Positions 44,938 to 54,121 of a stretch of 64,000 nt of DNA are shown piece by piece (position 1 is the first letter of the stretch; each line of letters starts with the position of its first letter). This DNA comes from VFKU01 sp964620045 (GTDB lineage Bacteria; Hydrogenedentota; Hydrogenedentia; Hydrogenedentales; GCA-2746185), in the NCBI GenBank assembly GCA_964620045.1, contig CAZUJL010000015.1, positions 1-64,000 of the forward strand. Direction: 5' to 3'. The translations under genes and the position numbers were made by a program. The notes under the pieces are model-generated. The model saw nothing but the letters and a program-made list of their open reading frames with translations, ran no database searches and was not told the DNA's origin.

Positions 44938-46370
44938 TTTACGAAAAATCCCGACCCGGCCGCCGTGCGATCACGCTGGACGCCTTGGATGTACCCGAAG
45001 CGACGCTCCCGGCGAACGTCAGCCGCGCGGAATCCGCCGGCCTGCCCGAAATCGCCGAGATCGACGTCGTGCGTCACTTCACGGCGCTCTCGGATCGCAA
45101 TCTCGGTCTCGACGCGCATTTCTATCCGCTCGGGTCCTGCACGATGAAATATAATCCGAAGATCGCCGAGGTCGTGGCCGCGCTGCCGGGTTTTGCGGCG
45201 CTTCATCCGCACCTCTCCTCGAGCGCGGCGACCTGGGCGCAGTGCCAGGGTGCGTTTGAGCTGATTTACGAAACCGAAAAAATGCTCGCCGAGATCGCGG
45301 GCATGAGCGCCTGCTGTCTACAGCCGATCGCGGGCGCGCACGGCGAACTCGCCGGTACGCTGCTGATCGCGGCCTACCACCGCGAGCGCGGCAATACGCA
45401 CAAGACGAAGATCATCGTGCCCGATTCCGCGCACGGCACGAACCCGGCCAGCGCCGCGATTGCGGGCTATGAAATCGTCGAGATCCCGTCGAACGATCGC
45501 GGGCTCATGGACGTCGAAACCTTCAAGGCCGCGCTGGACGACAATGTCGCCGGCGTGATGACGACCTGCCCGAACACGCACGGTCTCTTCGAGCCGGAGA
45601 TTCAAGAAATCGCGCGGCTGTCGCACAAGGCCGACGCGCTGCTCTATTACGACGGCGCGAACCTGAACGCGATCCTGGGCGAATGCCGCCCGGGCGATCT
45701 GGGCTTCGACGTGATGCACTACAACCTGCATAAAACCTTCGCCACGCCGCACGGCATGGGCGGCCCCGGCAGCGGTCCTGTCGGCGTCAGCGAGCGCCTG
45801 GTTCCCTATCTCCCCGGCCCGCGCGTTGTGAAGAAGGGCAATGCCTTCGCGCTCGAGATGCCGCCGAAGTCCATCGGCAAGATGGCGCCGTTCTTCGGCA
45901 ACTTCGGCATGGCGGTGCGCGCGTACGCGTATATGCGCCACCTCGGGAAGGACGGCCTTCGCCAGGTCTCGCACGCGGCCGTGTTGAATGCGAACTACAT
46001 CCACGCGCGGCTCAAGGGCGCATATCAGTCGGCGTTCAACAGCCGCTTCATGCACGAGTGCATCTTCGACGCGACGCCGCAGGCCAAGAAGGGCTCGCGC
46101 GCGATGGACATCGCCAAGGCGCTGCTCGATTACGGCTACCACGCGCCGACCGTGTACTTCCCGCTCACGGTGCACGAAAGCATCATGATCGAACCGACGG
46201 AGACCGAGTCGAAAGAAACGATGGATGCGTTCTGCGATGCGATGCTCGAAATCGCAAAGCGCATCGAGGCCGAAGGCGACCCGTACAAGGATGCGCCGTT
46301 CACCACGCCGGTGAGCCGGCTCGACGAAGCCAAGGCTGCGCGCCAGCTCGATTGTTGCTACCGGCCATAA
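44928..46370 (+). CDS. gcvPB: Glycine dehydrogenase (decarboxylating) subunit 2
   Basis: A 480-residue PLP-binding half of the P protein. The Schiff-base lysine lies in HYNLHKTFATPHGMGGPGSG. LGSCTMKYNPKI and DSAHGTNPASAA are conserved substrate-site segments. The ATG at 44928 overlaps gcvPA by 10 bp. A hairpin repeat follows the stop, then lplA. Confidence 0.98.
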   Translation: MQLIYEKSRPGRRAITLDALDVPEATLPANVSRAESAGLPEIAEIDVVRHFTALSDRNLGLDAHFYPLGSCTMKYNPKIAEVVAALPGFAALHPHLSSSAATWAQCQGAFELIYETEKMLAEIAGMSACCLQPIAGAHGELAGTLLIAAYHRERGNTHKTKIIVPDSAHGTNPASAAIAGYEIVEIPSNDRGLMDVETFKAALDDNVAGVMTTCPNTHGLFEPEIQEIARLSHKADALLYYDGANLNAILGECRPGDLGFDVMHYNLHKTFATPHGMGGPGSGPVGVSERLVPYLPGPRVVKKGNAFALEMPPKSIGKMAPFFGNFGMAVRAYAYMRHLGKDGLRQVSHAAVLNANYIHARLKGAYQSAFNSRFMHECIFDATPQAKKGSRAMDIAKALLDYGYHAPTVYFPLTVHESIMIEPTETESKETMDAFCDAMLEIAKRIEAEGDPYKDAPFTTPVSRLDEAKAARQLDCCYRP

Positions 46371-46372
46371 CC

Positions 46373-46438
46373 CGGGAACGTCAATCTCCCGATTGGCGAT
46401 TTCAATTGCATGCGCCAATCGGGAGATTGGCGTTCCCG
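46373..46438. repeat. Inverted repeat after gcvPB
   Basis: CGGGAACGTCAATCTCCCG + ATTGGCG (46373-46398) pairs with GCGCCAATCGGGAGATTGG + CGTTCCCG (46412-46438) around a 13-bp loop. The arms are near-perfect. It may attenuate or terminate transcription between the gcv genes and lplA, or be another palindromic repeat family. Confidence 0.75.
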
Positions 46439-46453
46439 GCAGCGTGAGGTGCC

Positions 46454-47164
46454 ATGTGGCTGCTTGACCATACCTGCGCAACGCCGGCCGAGAACCTCGC
46501 ACTGGACGAGGTCCTGCTGGACGAAGCGGAAGCCGGGCGACTGGACGAAGTCCTCCGGTTCTGGGAAAGCCCGACGTATTTTGCGGTCCTGGGGCTGAGT
46601 CAGGCGGTCGACACCCACGTCTACCGCGAAACCTGTGACCGGGACGGCGTCCCCATCCTCCGCCGTTGTTCTGCGGGTGGATGTGTACTCCAGGGGCCGG
46701 GCTGCTTGAACTTCTCCCTCATCCTGCGACTCGACCGCCCCGGCTGCGGATCGATCACGGCCTCGTACCGGACCATCCTGGGAAGCATCGCCACCGCCCT
46801 AATTCCAACGGTGACGTTAACGGGAATTTCGGACCTGGCCATCGACGGCCGCAAGGTATCCGGTAACGCCCAGCGCCGGCGCGGCAAGTTCTTTTTGCAC
46901 CACGGCACCCTGCTCCTGAATTTCGACATTTCGAAATGCAGCACGTACCTTCGCGAACCCGACGATCGTCCGGAGTATCGAGCGGCGCGTTCGCACGGCG
47001 CCTTCATACGGAATCTAAACCTAACACAAGATGCGACGAAGATTTCTGTTTCGAGATTGTTTCAGGCGTCTCAATTGCTGTCTTTTTCGAGCGATCTCGC
47101 AGGCAAGATGACTTCGTTGGCAGGTTTGAAATACAACAATTCTGCATGGATCTTTCGAAAGTAG
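46454..47164 (+). CDS. lplA: Lipoate--protein ligase A family protein
   Basis: A 236-residue protein of the BPL/LplA/LipB fold. RRCSAGGCVLQGPGCLNFSL is the lipoate/AMP-binding loop (usually RRxSGGGTVyHgpGNLNfS), and DGRKVSGNAQRRRG carries the conserved lysine. The ligand may be lipoate (salvage) or an octanoyl/lipoyl relay. It would modify the GcvH lysine; location right after the gcv operon supports this. The last third is less GC-rich than the rest. ATG follows GTGAGGTGCC, a moderate ribosome site. Confidence 0.88.
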   Translation: MWLLDHTCATPAENLALDEVLLDEAEAGRLDEVLRFWESPTYFAVLGLSQAVDTHVYRETCDRDGVPILRRCSAGGCVLQGPGCLNFSLILRLDRPGCGSITASYRTILGSIATALIPTVTLTGISDLAIDGRKVSGNAQRRRGKFFLHHGTLLLNFDISKCSTYLREPDDRPEYRAARSHGAFIRNLNLTQDATKISVSRLFQASQLLSFSSDLAGKMTSLAGLKYNNSAWIFRK

Positions 47165-47236
47165 CCATCCTCCGCTATTCCTCATATGGTACGATTACTG
47201 CGTACTAGTCAACAGATATTTTGATCGGGGGATCGT

Positions 47237-47665
47237 ATGCCGCTCGCCAGATGCGCTCGTTGCGAAAAGCTTTTCGAGAAAACCGCGCTCCCCGTCTGTC
47301 TGAACTGCATGCCGGCCGAAGAGGGCGACTACGAAAAAATCCGCGAATGCCTCAAAGATCATCCCGAAATGACGGTCGAGTTCATTAGCGAGACCACGGG
47401 GGTCACGCTAAGCTGCGTCATGCGAATGCTGGAACAGGGCCTGATCGTCAACGAAAAGACCGTCGGCATCTCGCGCTGCGGCCGATGCGGCGCACCCGCC
47501 ATCAGCGCCACCAAGAAGCTCTGCAACGGGTGCCTGGAAGAAATGAACCGGGAGGTCGCCAAGCAGCGCCACCTGGCCCAGACGCACCGCCGCAAGGACG
47601 TTAAAATCGGCGAATTCTCCACGGTCCGCGAATCGATGGATTCCAAACGCACCCAAAACAATTAG
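47237..47665 (+). CDS. YvyF-like zinc-ribbon protein
   Basis: A 142-residue protein with an N-terminal CxxC...CxxC zinc ribbon (CARCEKLF and CLNC), a helix-turn-helix-like middle (IRECLKDHPEMTVEFISETT, LSCVMRMLEQGLIV), and a second CxxC ... C cluster (CGRCG, CNGC). This order matches the YvyF flagellar-operon family (TIGR03826). No flagellar gene is nearby. GGGGGA precedes the ATG. A DNA- or RNA-binding regulatory role is possible but unproven. Confidence 0.75.
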   Translation: MPLARCARCEKLFEKTALPVCLNCMPAEEGDYEKIRECLKDHPEMTVEFISETTGVTLSCVMRMLEQGLIVNEKTVGISRCGRCGAPAISATKKLCNGCLEEMNREVAKQRHLAQTHRRKDVKIGEFSTVRESMDSKRTQNN

Positions 47666-47865
47666 GTAGTGTTGCAACCCCCCGCGATCCTCGTGTAAAA
47701 CGGAGCTATTCGGGCCGAGGGGGACCCGGATTCGCAGGCTGCCTGTTCTACGTCATGGCACTGCAATCCTCTTTCCCACTCCATCGAACGCAGTTCCGAA
47801 CCTTTTCCGTTGTCGCGGGATTGCAGATGCGAGAGGCCCGCACGGGTGGATGATCGTTTAACAAC
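47666..47865 (+). other. Leader of the amidase gene with long-range hairpin
   Basis: 200 bp before the envelope operon. CTGCAATCC (47761-47769) and GGATTGCAG (47818-47826) are perfect 9-bp inverted arms around a 48-nt loop. This hints at a structured leader or small RNA, but no known class was recognised. Confidence 0.35.
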
Positions 47866-49110
47866 ATGAGTCTACGCTCCGCAGGGCGGATTCTTCCGCG
47901 CGTTGTGTCCGTCGCCTATCTGTGTCTTGCCGTGGCGACGGCGCAGGCCGAGCTTGTTCAATTCACGCTGCACAACGGCGGCACGGAACGGCTCCTCTCT
48001 CTCAACACGGTCTCGATTGAGGGTATCGACTATGTGCCCCTCGAAACGCTGGTGCAGCAAGCCGGCGGCTCATACAATGCCCTTCCCGCCCGCTTGCGCG
48101 TCGATCTCGGCGGCTCGACCGCGTGGCTGCGCGTCGGCGAATCGCGTGTCAACGCGCTGAGCATCTTCTCGCTCCGATATCCGTTGCGTGAGGAGAACAG
48201 CATCCCGCTGATCGCCGCGAGCGACATTCCTGACTTCTTTCTAAAATCCTTCCGCACCAACGTTCGCGCGGAAGCGCCGATCGCGCCCGTGGCGCCGCCG
48301 ACACCGATCGTGACACCACCGGGCGCGACTCCGACGACGACAGACACGCCGCCGGCGCGGCCGCTCCAGCCGATGGACGAACCAGACGCCTTGGAACAGC
48401 TCGGCGATCTGCCGACCGAGGCCACGCCCGTGGGGATCAGCCGCATCGTGATCGATCCCGGCCATGGCGGATACGACTCCGGCGTGCAGGCGGGCGATAC
48501 GCTGAGCGAAGAGGCCATCACATTGGGTGTCGCGGAGCGCCTGAAATCGCTGCTGACAACCGACGAGCGCTTCGTCGTGGTGCTCACGCGTGAAGAAGAC
48601 ACCGATATGTCCTTCGCGCAACGCGCGGATGCTTCCGGCGCCGCGCCGGGGACCCTGCTGATTAGCCTGCATGTGGGCAGCTCGCTCTCGCCAACGGCCG
48701 AAGGCGTTGCGGTGTTTTTCCCGACGCCGTCCAACGCCCCGCCAACCGGAAGCACCAGCGTGACCGCGACCTTGCTCGGTGTCGATCATCGCCTGCTGGT
48801 GGAAGGCCGCAAACTGGCTACTGAACTCGCCACCGCGATTAGCGCCTCGGCCAACGCGCGTCTGCGCGGTGTCATGGAAGCGCCGTTGCGCATGCAAAGC
48901 GATATGGAAATCGTTACGGCGCAGATCGAACTCGGCTGCCTTACGAATGTGGCAGACGCGCAGCGTCTCGCATCGGAAGGATACCTCGCAAAACTCGCGA
49001 CGGGCATTTTCAACGGCATCGTCGCCTACATCGACGGCCCCAAAGTAGAGCAAGCGGCCCCGGCGGCCAATGCGCCGGCGGAAACGCCGCCCGCGACCGT
49101 GGAGAACTGA
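47866..49110 (+). CDS. N-acetylmuramoyl-L-alanine amidase (Amidase_3)
   Basis: A 414-residue exported cell-wall hydrolase. After the signal peptide (ending AQA-EL) comes a copper-amine-oxidase-N-like/AMIN-type module (about 30-130) and a Pro/Thr-rich linker. The catalytic domain (from about 190) has zinc ligands in DPGHGGYDSG, the Glu of LSEEAITL and SLHVGSS, and the catalytic Glu in IELGCLTN. It cleaves the peptide from MurNAc. The next gene starts 1 bp after its stop. Confidence 0.92.
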   Translation: MSLRSAGRILPRVVSVAYLCLAVATAQAELVQFTLHNGGTERLLSLNTVSIEGIDYVPLETLVQQAGGSYNALPARLRVDLGGSTAWLRVGESRVNALSIFSLRYPLREENSIPLIAASDIPDFFLKSFRTNVRAEAPIAPVAPPTPIVTPPGATPTTTDTPPARPLQPMDEPDALEQLGDLPTEATPVGISRIVIDPGHGGYDSGVQAGDTLSEEAITLGVAERLKSLLTTDERFVVVLTREEDTDMSFAQRADASGAAPGTLLISLHVGSSLSPTAEGVAVFFPTPSNAPPTGSTSVTATLLGVDHRLLVEGRKLATELATAISASANARLRGVMEAPLRMQSDMEIVTAQIELGCLTNVADAQRLASEGYLAKLATGIFNGIVAYIDGPKVEQAAPAANAPAETPPATVEN

Positions 49111-49111
49111 G

Positions 49112-49759
49112 ATGTCTCCCCGCCGACCAACCCGCCCGAAAGACGTCGCCCGCACCGCCTTTGTGTCCATGTGGGGCGTGCTTACACTCGTATTGCTCTT
49201 CATGGTCACGTTCCTGTTCGTGCGTCTGTCGCAGCGCGAACGCGATCTCGACGCCGTCACGCCGCTGATCGAGAGCCGCGGCGCCGTGCGCGAAGTGCCG
49301 CTGGATGCCGATCTGCCGCGCGTGCGCCTGTACTTCGCCAATCCGACCGATCTGCGTCTCGTGGGTGAAGAACGCCCGCTTGCGCTCACCGATTCCACGC
49401 GCGAGAACTGCCGCGCGGCGATCGATGCGCTCATCAAAGGCCCAACATCCGCGGCCGCGCCCACTTTGCCCTCCGTGGCGCAGGTGCGGGCGATTTATCT
49501 GCTCGACTCCGGCGAATTGATCCTGGATTTCTCGCGCGCGATCGATGTGCCCGAGATGCGCAGCGCCGGCGCGGAATGGCTTATGGTGCAGTCGCTCGCC
49601 CACACGCTCACGCAGCCGGGCCTGCAAGGCTCCAAAGATCGCGCGGTCACCAGCATTCGTATCTTGTATGAAGGTTCGCCCGCCGCGCAGGGCAGTTTCC
49701 CAGCGCACATTCTGTTGAACGGCCCCGTGCGCCCCGACATCCGCCTCCTGGGCAGCTGA
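49112..49759 (+). CDS. GerMN-domain membrane protein
   Basis: A 215-residue protein with one N-terminal membrane helix (about 20-42) and an exported GerMN domain (about 65-190) with AIDALIKGPTSA, YLLDSGELILDFSRA and VTSIRILYEG. GerM-like domains occur in sporulation and in other cell-wall-linked proteins. ATG at 49112 follows GTGGAGAACTGAG and lies two bases after the amidase stop; murI starts immediately after its own stop. Confidence 0.88.
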   Translation: MSPRRPTRPKDVARTAFVSMWGVLTLVLLFMVTFLFVRLSQRERDLDAVTPLIESRGAVREVPLDADLPRVRLYFANPTDLRLVGEERPLALTDSTRENCRAAIDALIKGPTSAAAPTLPSVAQVRAIYLLDSGELILDFSRAIDVPEMRSAGAEWLMVQSLAHTLTQPGLQGSKDRAVTSIRILYEGSPAAQGSFPAHILLNGPVRPDIRLLGS

Positions 49760-50581
49760 ATGTCCACCTCCCCCACTGTTGCTTCGCCCACCATGCCGCT
49801 GGGCGTGTTCGATTCGGGCGTCGGCGGACTCACCGTGGTCCGCGCGCTGCGCCATCATCTGCCCGGCGAAAATATTTTGTATCTCGGCGACACCGCGCGC
49901 GTCCCCTATGGCAATCGATCGCCGGAAACGATCATCCGGTATGCACGCGCGTGTGTGGACCTACTGATGAAACGCGGTATCAAGGTGCTCGTCGTCGCGT
50001 GCAACACGGCGACGGCGCACGCCCTGCCCACGCTCGAGCGCGAGCTGAGCCTGCCCGTGATCGGCGTGCTGGAGCCCGGTTCGCGCGCGGCCGCGGCCCG
50101 CACGAGGCGTGGGCGCATCGGCGTCATCGGAACGCGCGCCACGATCTCCAGCGGTGTGTATCAGGCGGCCCTGGGCCGTCTCGCGCCGGAGGCCTATGTG
50201 CTCGCGCGGGCGTGTCCAATGTTCGTGCCGCTTGCCGAGGAAGGCTGGATCGAAGGTCCGATTCCCACACAAGTAGCCGAGACCTATCTCACCGATCTGC
50301 GCAAGATCGAGATCGACTCGCTCTTGCTCGCGTGCACGCACTATCCTGTGCTTCTCAACACGATCCAGAAAGTCATGGGACCGGAGGTCACGATCGTGGA
50401 CAGCGCCGACGCGACTGCGGAGACCGTCGCCGGCCTACTCGAACGTCTCGGTCTGCGCAACACCACCGGCGGCCGCGGCACTCTGGTCTCGCTGGTGAGC
50501 GACGCACCGGAACGGTTCGCCGAAACCGGGCGCGCGTTCCTGGGCGAGTCGATTGGTAAAGTGGAATGGGTGGATCTCTGA
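49760..50581 (+). CDS. murI: Glutamate racemase
   Basis: A 273-residue enzyme making D-glutamate for peptidoglycan. GVFDSGVGGLTV carries the first acid/base region, ACNTATAHAL the first catalytic Cys, and LACTHYPVL the second. The start ATG abuts the stop of the GerMN gene, and the stop overlaps the next ATG (TGATG). Confidence 0.97.
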   Translation: MSTSPTVASPTMPLGVFDSGVGGLTVVRALRHHLPGENILYLGDTARVPYGNRSPETIIRYARACVDLLMKRGIKVLVVACNTATAHALPTLERELSLPVIGVLEPGSRAAAARTRRGRIGVIGTRATISSGVYQAALGRLAPEAYVLARACPMFVPLAEEGWIEGPIPTQVAETYLTDLRKIEIDSLLLACTHYPVLLNTIQKVMGPEVTIVDSADATAETVAGLLERLGLRNTTGGRGTLVSLVSDAPERFAETGRAFLGESIGKVEWVDL

Positions 50582-51984
50582 TGCCCGCCGACACTCCAAA
50601 ACCCGAAGCCACAGACGCGCCGGAGACGCCCGTCGGCCCGCGCCATTCGTGGATGGGCATCGGCCTTGGATTCGCGGTCTCGGCCGTGATGCTGGTCGCC
50701 ACGATGTGGGTGATTGGGCAATACCTGAAGCATCGTCCGATGGACCTCGCCGGACCCACGCACCAAGTCGCCGAAATCGCCGAAGGCGTTCTAAAAAATC
50801 TCGGGACGTCCGAGGAACTGATCGAAACCGTTGGCCCGCACTTGGAAAAGACGCCGCGCGCACAATTTTACCGCACGAGCATCACGGCGCATCTGCCCGG
50901 CTCGGTAAATCCGAATATTGCCGTGGACGCGATCGAGCGCGCGCTCCTGCGCAGCCGGATCGTGATCTCCGGGGAAGACGCTGCGGAATCCGAGCGCGTA
51001 ACCTACCTCAGCTTTGAAGGCAACGAAGTCGCCGACATTCGACTGATTCATGCGCCATCGTCAGACGCATCGCCCCACGGCCGGCGTCTGGATGAATCCT
51101 CTCACGACACACCCGAATTACACGCCGCGCCGTCGCACGACGAGCACGGCGCGGCCCCCGCCGATCAGCACCTGCTCGAACACGCCGAACCGGCCGCGGA
51201 ACCAGAGCACCATTCCGAAGCGCCGGCGGACCACTCCCCGGTGCGCGCGATGGCGATTCCGATGGGCATGTACGCGCCCTCGTTTGGCGAAATTGCCGCG
51301 CACGGCCGCGCGAAGGTTGCACAGGCACACCCGCGCGTCGCGATTATTGTGGACGATGGCGGCTACGGCGGCGAGTGTACAGAGATCATCCTCGGCCTCG
51401 ATCCGGGGCTGACCTTCGCTATCTTGCCGAACACCCCCGTCGGCACAACGCTCGCGGTCGAAGCCGCGCAGCGCGGCTTTGAAATCATGTTGCACATGCC
51501 AATGGACAACGATAGCGAATCGCTGAAGCATCCGGGGCAGATCGACACGACCATGGGCGCCGCCGAGATTCAGCGCCTTACGCAGGATGCCCTCGCGCAG
51601 GTGCCCGGTGCCGTCGGCATCAACAATCACACCGGCTCGAAATTCACGGCGGACGCAACCGCGATGCGCCATTTCATGGGGGGAATTCAAAAATCCGGTT
51701 TGTATTTCGTCGATAGCCGGACGACGGCGAACTCCGTGGCCGGCGATATCGCGCGTGAGTTCCACATCCCCGAAGCCGCGCGAACCTTGTTCCTCGATCA
51801 CGACAATGCCGATGCGGAAATCCGCGCACGGTTTCACGAATTAATCCAGGACGCCCATGCGCAGGGCAGCGCCATAGGCATCTGCCATTTCCGGCCAAAC
51901 ACCGCCGTCGTGCTGCGCGACATGCTTCCGTTGCTGCAGACCGAAGGCATCCAGTTGGTCCACGCCTCGGAACTCGTACGATGA
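50581..51984 (+). CDS. Divergent polysaccharide deacetylase (YibQ-like)
   Basis: A 467-residue membrane-anchored protein. A helix at about 25-50 is followed by a helical segment, a His/Ala/Pro-rich linker (about 160-230) and a divergent polysaccharide deacetylase domain (about 250-467): VAIIVDDGGYGG, FAILPNTPVG, EIMLHMPMD, NNHTGSKFT and YFVDSRTTANS. In E. coli, YibQ lies beside the amidase activator EnvC. Here the domain lies in the same operon as an amidase, which supports cell-wall turnover. ATG overlaps murI; stop overlaps tsaD (ATGA). Confidence 0.88.
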   Translation: MPADTPKPEATDAPETPVGPRHSWMGIGLGFAVSAVMLVATMWVIGQYLKHRPMDLAGPTHQVAEIAEGVLKNLGTSEELIETVGPHLEKTPRAQFYRTSITAHLPGSVNPNIAVDAIERALLRSRIVISGEDAAESERVTYLSFEGNEVADIRLIHAPSSDASPHGRRLDESSHDTPELHAAPSHDEHGAAPADQHLLEHAEPAAEPEHHSEAPADHSPVRAMAIPMGMYAPSFGEIAAHGRAKVAQAHPRVAIIVDDGGYGGECTEIILGLDPGLTFAILPNTPVGTTLAVEAAQRGFEIMLHMPMDNDSESLKHPGQIDTTMGAAEIQRLTQDALAQVPGAVGINNHTGSKFTADATAMRHFMGGIQKSGLYFVDSRTTANSVAGDIAREFHIPEAARTLFLDHDNADAEIRARFHELIQDAHAQGSAIGICHFRPNTAVVLRDMLPLLQTEGIQLVHASELVR

Positions 51985-52958
51985 GCCGCGTGCTTGCGAT
52001 CGAGACATCCTGCGACGAAACCGGTGTCGCCGTGATCGAAGACGGCTGTCGCATCGTGAGCAATGAACTGGCCTCGCAAATCGAAGTCCACGCCGCGTTT
52101 GGCGGGGTTGTGCCGGAAATCGCGTCACGCCGGCATACGGAAATCATTTCGCAGATGGCTCAGCGCGCGCTGGATGCCGCCGAGAGTCGCGTGGACGCTG
52201 TCGCGGTTACGGCAGGCCCCGGACTGATGGGCTCGCTGTTGGTGGGGGTGTGTTTCGCGAAGGCCTTTGCGCATGTGCGCGATCTACCGCTGATCCCCGT
52301 GCACCACATCGAGGGCCATCTCTTCTCTCCCTTCCTCAATGGCGAGCCGCCGGCTTTTCCCGCGCTCGCGCTCGTGGTCAGCGGCGGGCACACGCAACTG
52401 GTTTATTGCCGTGCAGCGCATGAGTACGAATTGCTCGGCGCCACGCGCGACGACGCGGTGGGCGAATCGTTCGACAAGGTCGCACGACTCCTGGGGCTTC
52501 CCTATCCCGGCGGGCCGAGCATTCAGCGCGCCGCGGCGACTGGAAACCCGAAGGCTTTTGACTTTCCGCGCAGCATGGCGCACTCGGACAATCTCGATTT
52601 CAGCTACAGCGGCCTGAAAACGGCCGTGCTCTATGCCTTGCGCGAAAATCCATCGGCGAACCCGTCAGACGTCGCCGCGAGTTTCCAGGCGGCCGCCATC
52701 GACATTCTTGTCACCAAAACCCAGACGGCCCTGGAACAGACCGGCGCCCCGCGGCTGCTCGTCGTGGGCGGCGTGGCCGCCAATAAACTGCTCCGCGATC
52801 GCCTGCTGGCCGAGATCCGGGTGCCGGTCCTGATCCCCCCGTTTGCCCTTTGCACCGACAATGCCGCAATGATTGGGGCGGCCGGCCATTCCCGCTGGAT
52901 GCACGGAAACGTGGGAAATCTCCGTCTCACCCCCAATCCTGGATTATTTTTGGTATAA
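51981..52958 (+). CDS. tsaD: tRNA threonylcarbamoyl-adenosine transferase TsaD
   Basis: A 325-residue ASKHA-fold enzyme making t6A37 in ANN-decoding tRNAs. ETSCDETGVAV starts the fold, the metal-binding histidines are in VHHIEGH, and SGGHTQL and DNAAMIGAAG follow. Its partners TsaB, TsaC and TsaE are not in the window. Last gene of the envelope operon by overlap; the pilT promoter lies in its 3' end. Confidence 0.98.
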   Translation: MSRVLAIETSCDETGVAVIEDGCRIVSNELASQIEVHAAFGGVVPEIASRRHTEIISQMAQRALDAAESRVDAVAVTAGPGLMGSLLVGVCFAKAFAHVRDLPLIPVHHIEGHLFSPFLNGEPPAFPALALVVSGGHTQLVYCRAAHEYELLGATRDDAVGESFDKVARLLGLPYPGGPSIQRAAATGNPKAFDFPRSMAHSDNLDFSYSGLKTAVLYALRENPSANPSDVAASFQAAAIDILVTKTQTALEQTGAPRLLVVGGVAANKLLRDRLLAEIRVPVLIPPFALCTDNAAMIGAAGHSRWMHGNVGNLRLTPNPGLFLV

Positions 52959-52959
52959 T
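52951..52959 (+). promoter_or_regulatory. Extended -10 promoter for pilT
   Basis: TGGTATAAT, an extended -10 element with perfect TATAAT at 52954-52959, about 29 bp before the pilT ATG. No clear -35 lies 17 bp upstream, as is usual for extended -10 promoters. It overlaps the last codons of tsaD. Confidence 0.7.
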
Positions 52960-52987
52960 TCCCGGAGTCACAGGGGGGTCGTCCGTA

Positions 52988-54097
52988 ATGGGGGACGTGA
53001 CAACTACGAAAACGCTTAAAAAAGTCCCGATGTCGATGGAAGAATTGTTGCGCGAGGCCATCGTACGTCGGGCGTCGGATATTCACATCAAGACGGACAA
53101 TCCGCCCGTCTTTCGCATCGACGGCGAGTTGGTCCGGCTCGACTACGAGACGCTCACCGACGCGGATGTCGAAACGCTGCTCGGTTCGATCGTCAGTCCC
53201 AAGGACATGGCGAAGTTCACGAAGCTGCTTGAACTCGACTCGTCCTACACGCTGGCCGGCGAAGCACGCTTCCGTATCAACGCCTGCCGCGACGACGGCG
53301 ACTCCCGCATCGTGCTGCGTTTGATCCCGATGCAAATCAAGTCGCTGTCTGAACTTGAAGTGCCGACGGTCCTTTCCAAGGTTGTGCACGAAAAAGACGG
53401 CCTGATCCTCGTTACCGGTCCCACCGGTAGCGGTAAATCCACCACGCTCGCCGGCATGATTCGCGAGCTGAACACGACCGAGTCGGTGCACATCGTCACC
53501 GTTGAAGACCCGCTCGAATTCCTACACTCGGACATGAAGGCGATCATCACGCAACGCGAAGTCGGCCGCGACACCTTGAGTTTCGCGAACGCCCTGCGCG
53601 GCGCGCTCCGCCAAGACCCGGATGTGATTCTGATCGGTGAAATGCGCGACGCCGAGACCGTGCGTACGGCTCTGGCGTCCGCCGAAACCGGCCACTTGGT
53701 GTTCTCCACCCTGCACACCGTGGACGCGGTCGAAACGCTGAACCGCGTCATGGACTTCTTCGAACCGCATCACCAGTCGCAGATCCAAAAACAGCTTGCC
53801 AGCGTGCTCCGCTGCGTGGTTTCGCAGCGCATCCTGCCGCGCAAGGGCAAGGAAGGCCGCTGCGTGGCCGCGGAAATATTGCTCGGCACACGCGCCGTCC
53901 GCGACTATATCGAAGAAGGCAAGCCCATCAAGGAAATCGTCGCGCTCATCGAAGAAGGCCACTCCCAGTATGGGATGCAGACCTTCGACCAGGCGCTGTA
54001 TATACTCTGGGAGAAGAAAATGATCTCCGCGGAGACTGCCCTGCAGTATGCCTCCAAGCCGAAAGACCTCAAGCTGCGCCTGCAAGGCATGGGCTGA
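52988..54097 (+). CDS. pilT: Type IV pilus retraction ATPase PilT
   Basis: A 370-residue hexameric ATPase driving pilus retraction. RASDIHIKTDNPPVFRIDG is the N-terminal PAS-like region, GPTGSGKSTT Walker A, EDPLEFLH the Asp box, DPDVILIGEMRD Walker B and LVFSTLHTVDAVETLNR the His box. AGGGGGG lies before the ATG at 52988. Pilus assembly genes are not in the window. Two small exported genes follow. Confidence 0.95.
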   Translation: MGDVTTTKTLKKVPMSMEELLREAIVRRASDIHIKTDNPPVFRIDGELVRLDYETLTDADVETLLGSIVSPKDMAKFTKLLELDSSYTLAGEARFRINACRDDGDSRIVLRLIPMQIKSLSELEVPTVLSKVVHEKDGLILVTGPTGSGKSTTLAGMIRELNTTESVHIVTVEDPLEFLHSDMKAIITQREVGRDTLSFANALRGALRQDPDVILIGEMRDAETVRTALASAETGHLVFSTLHTVDAVETLNRVMDFFEPHHQSQIQKQLASVLRCVVSQRILPRKGKEGRCVAAEILLGTRAVRDYIEEGKPIKEIVALIEEGHSQYGMQTFDQALYILWEKKMISAETALQYASKPKDLKLRLQGMG

Positions 54098-54121
54098 TTC
54101 GTCTCGGCCCGGAGCCGCGGC

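Noticed and set aside
47666..47865. 6S RNA or SRP RNA
   Set aside because: The long-range stem is real but the conserved loops of these RNAs were not found.
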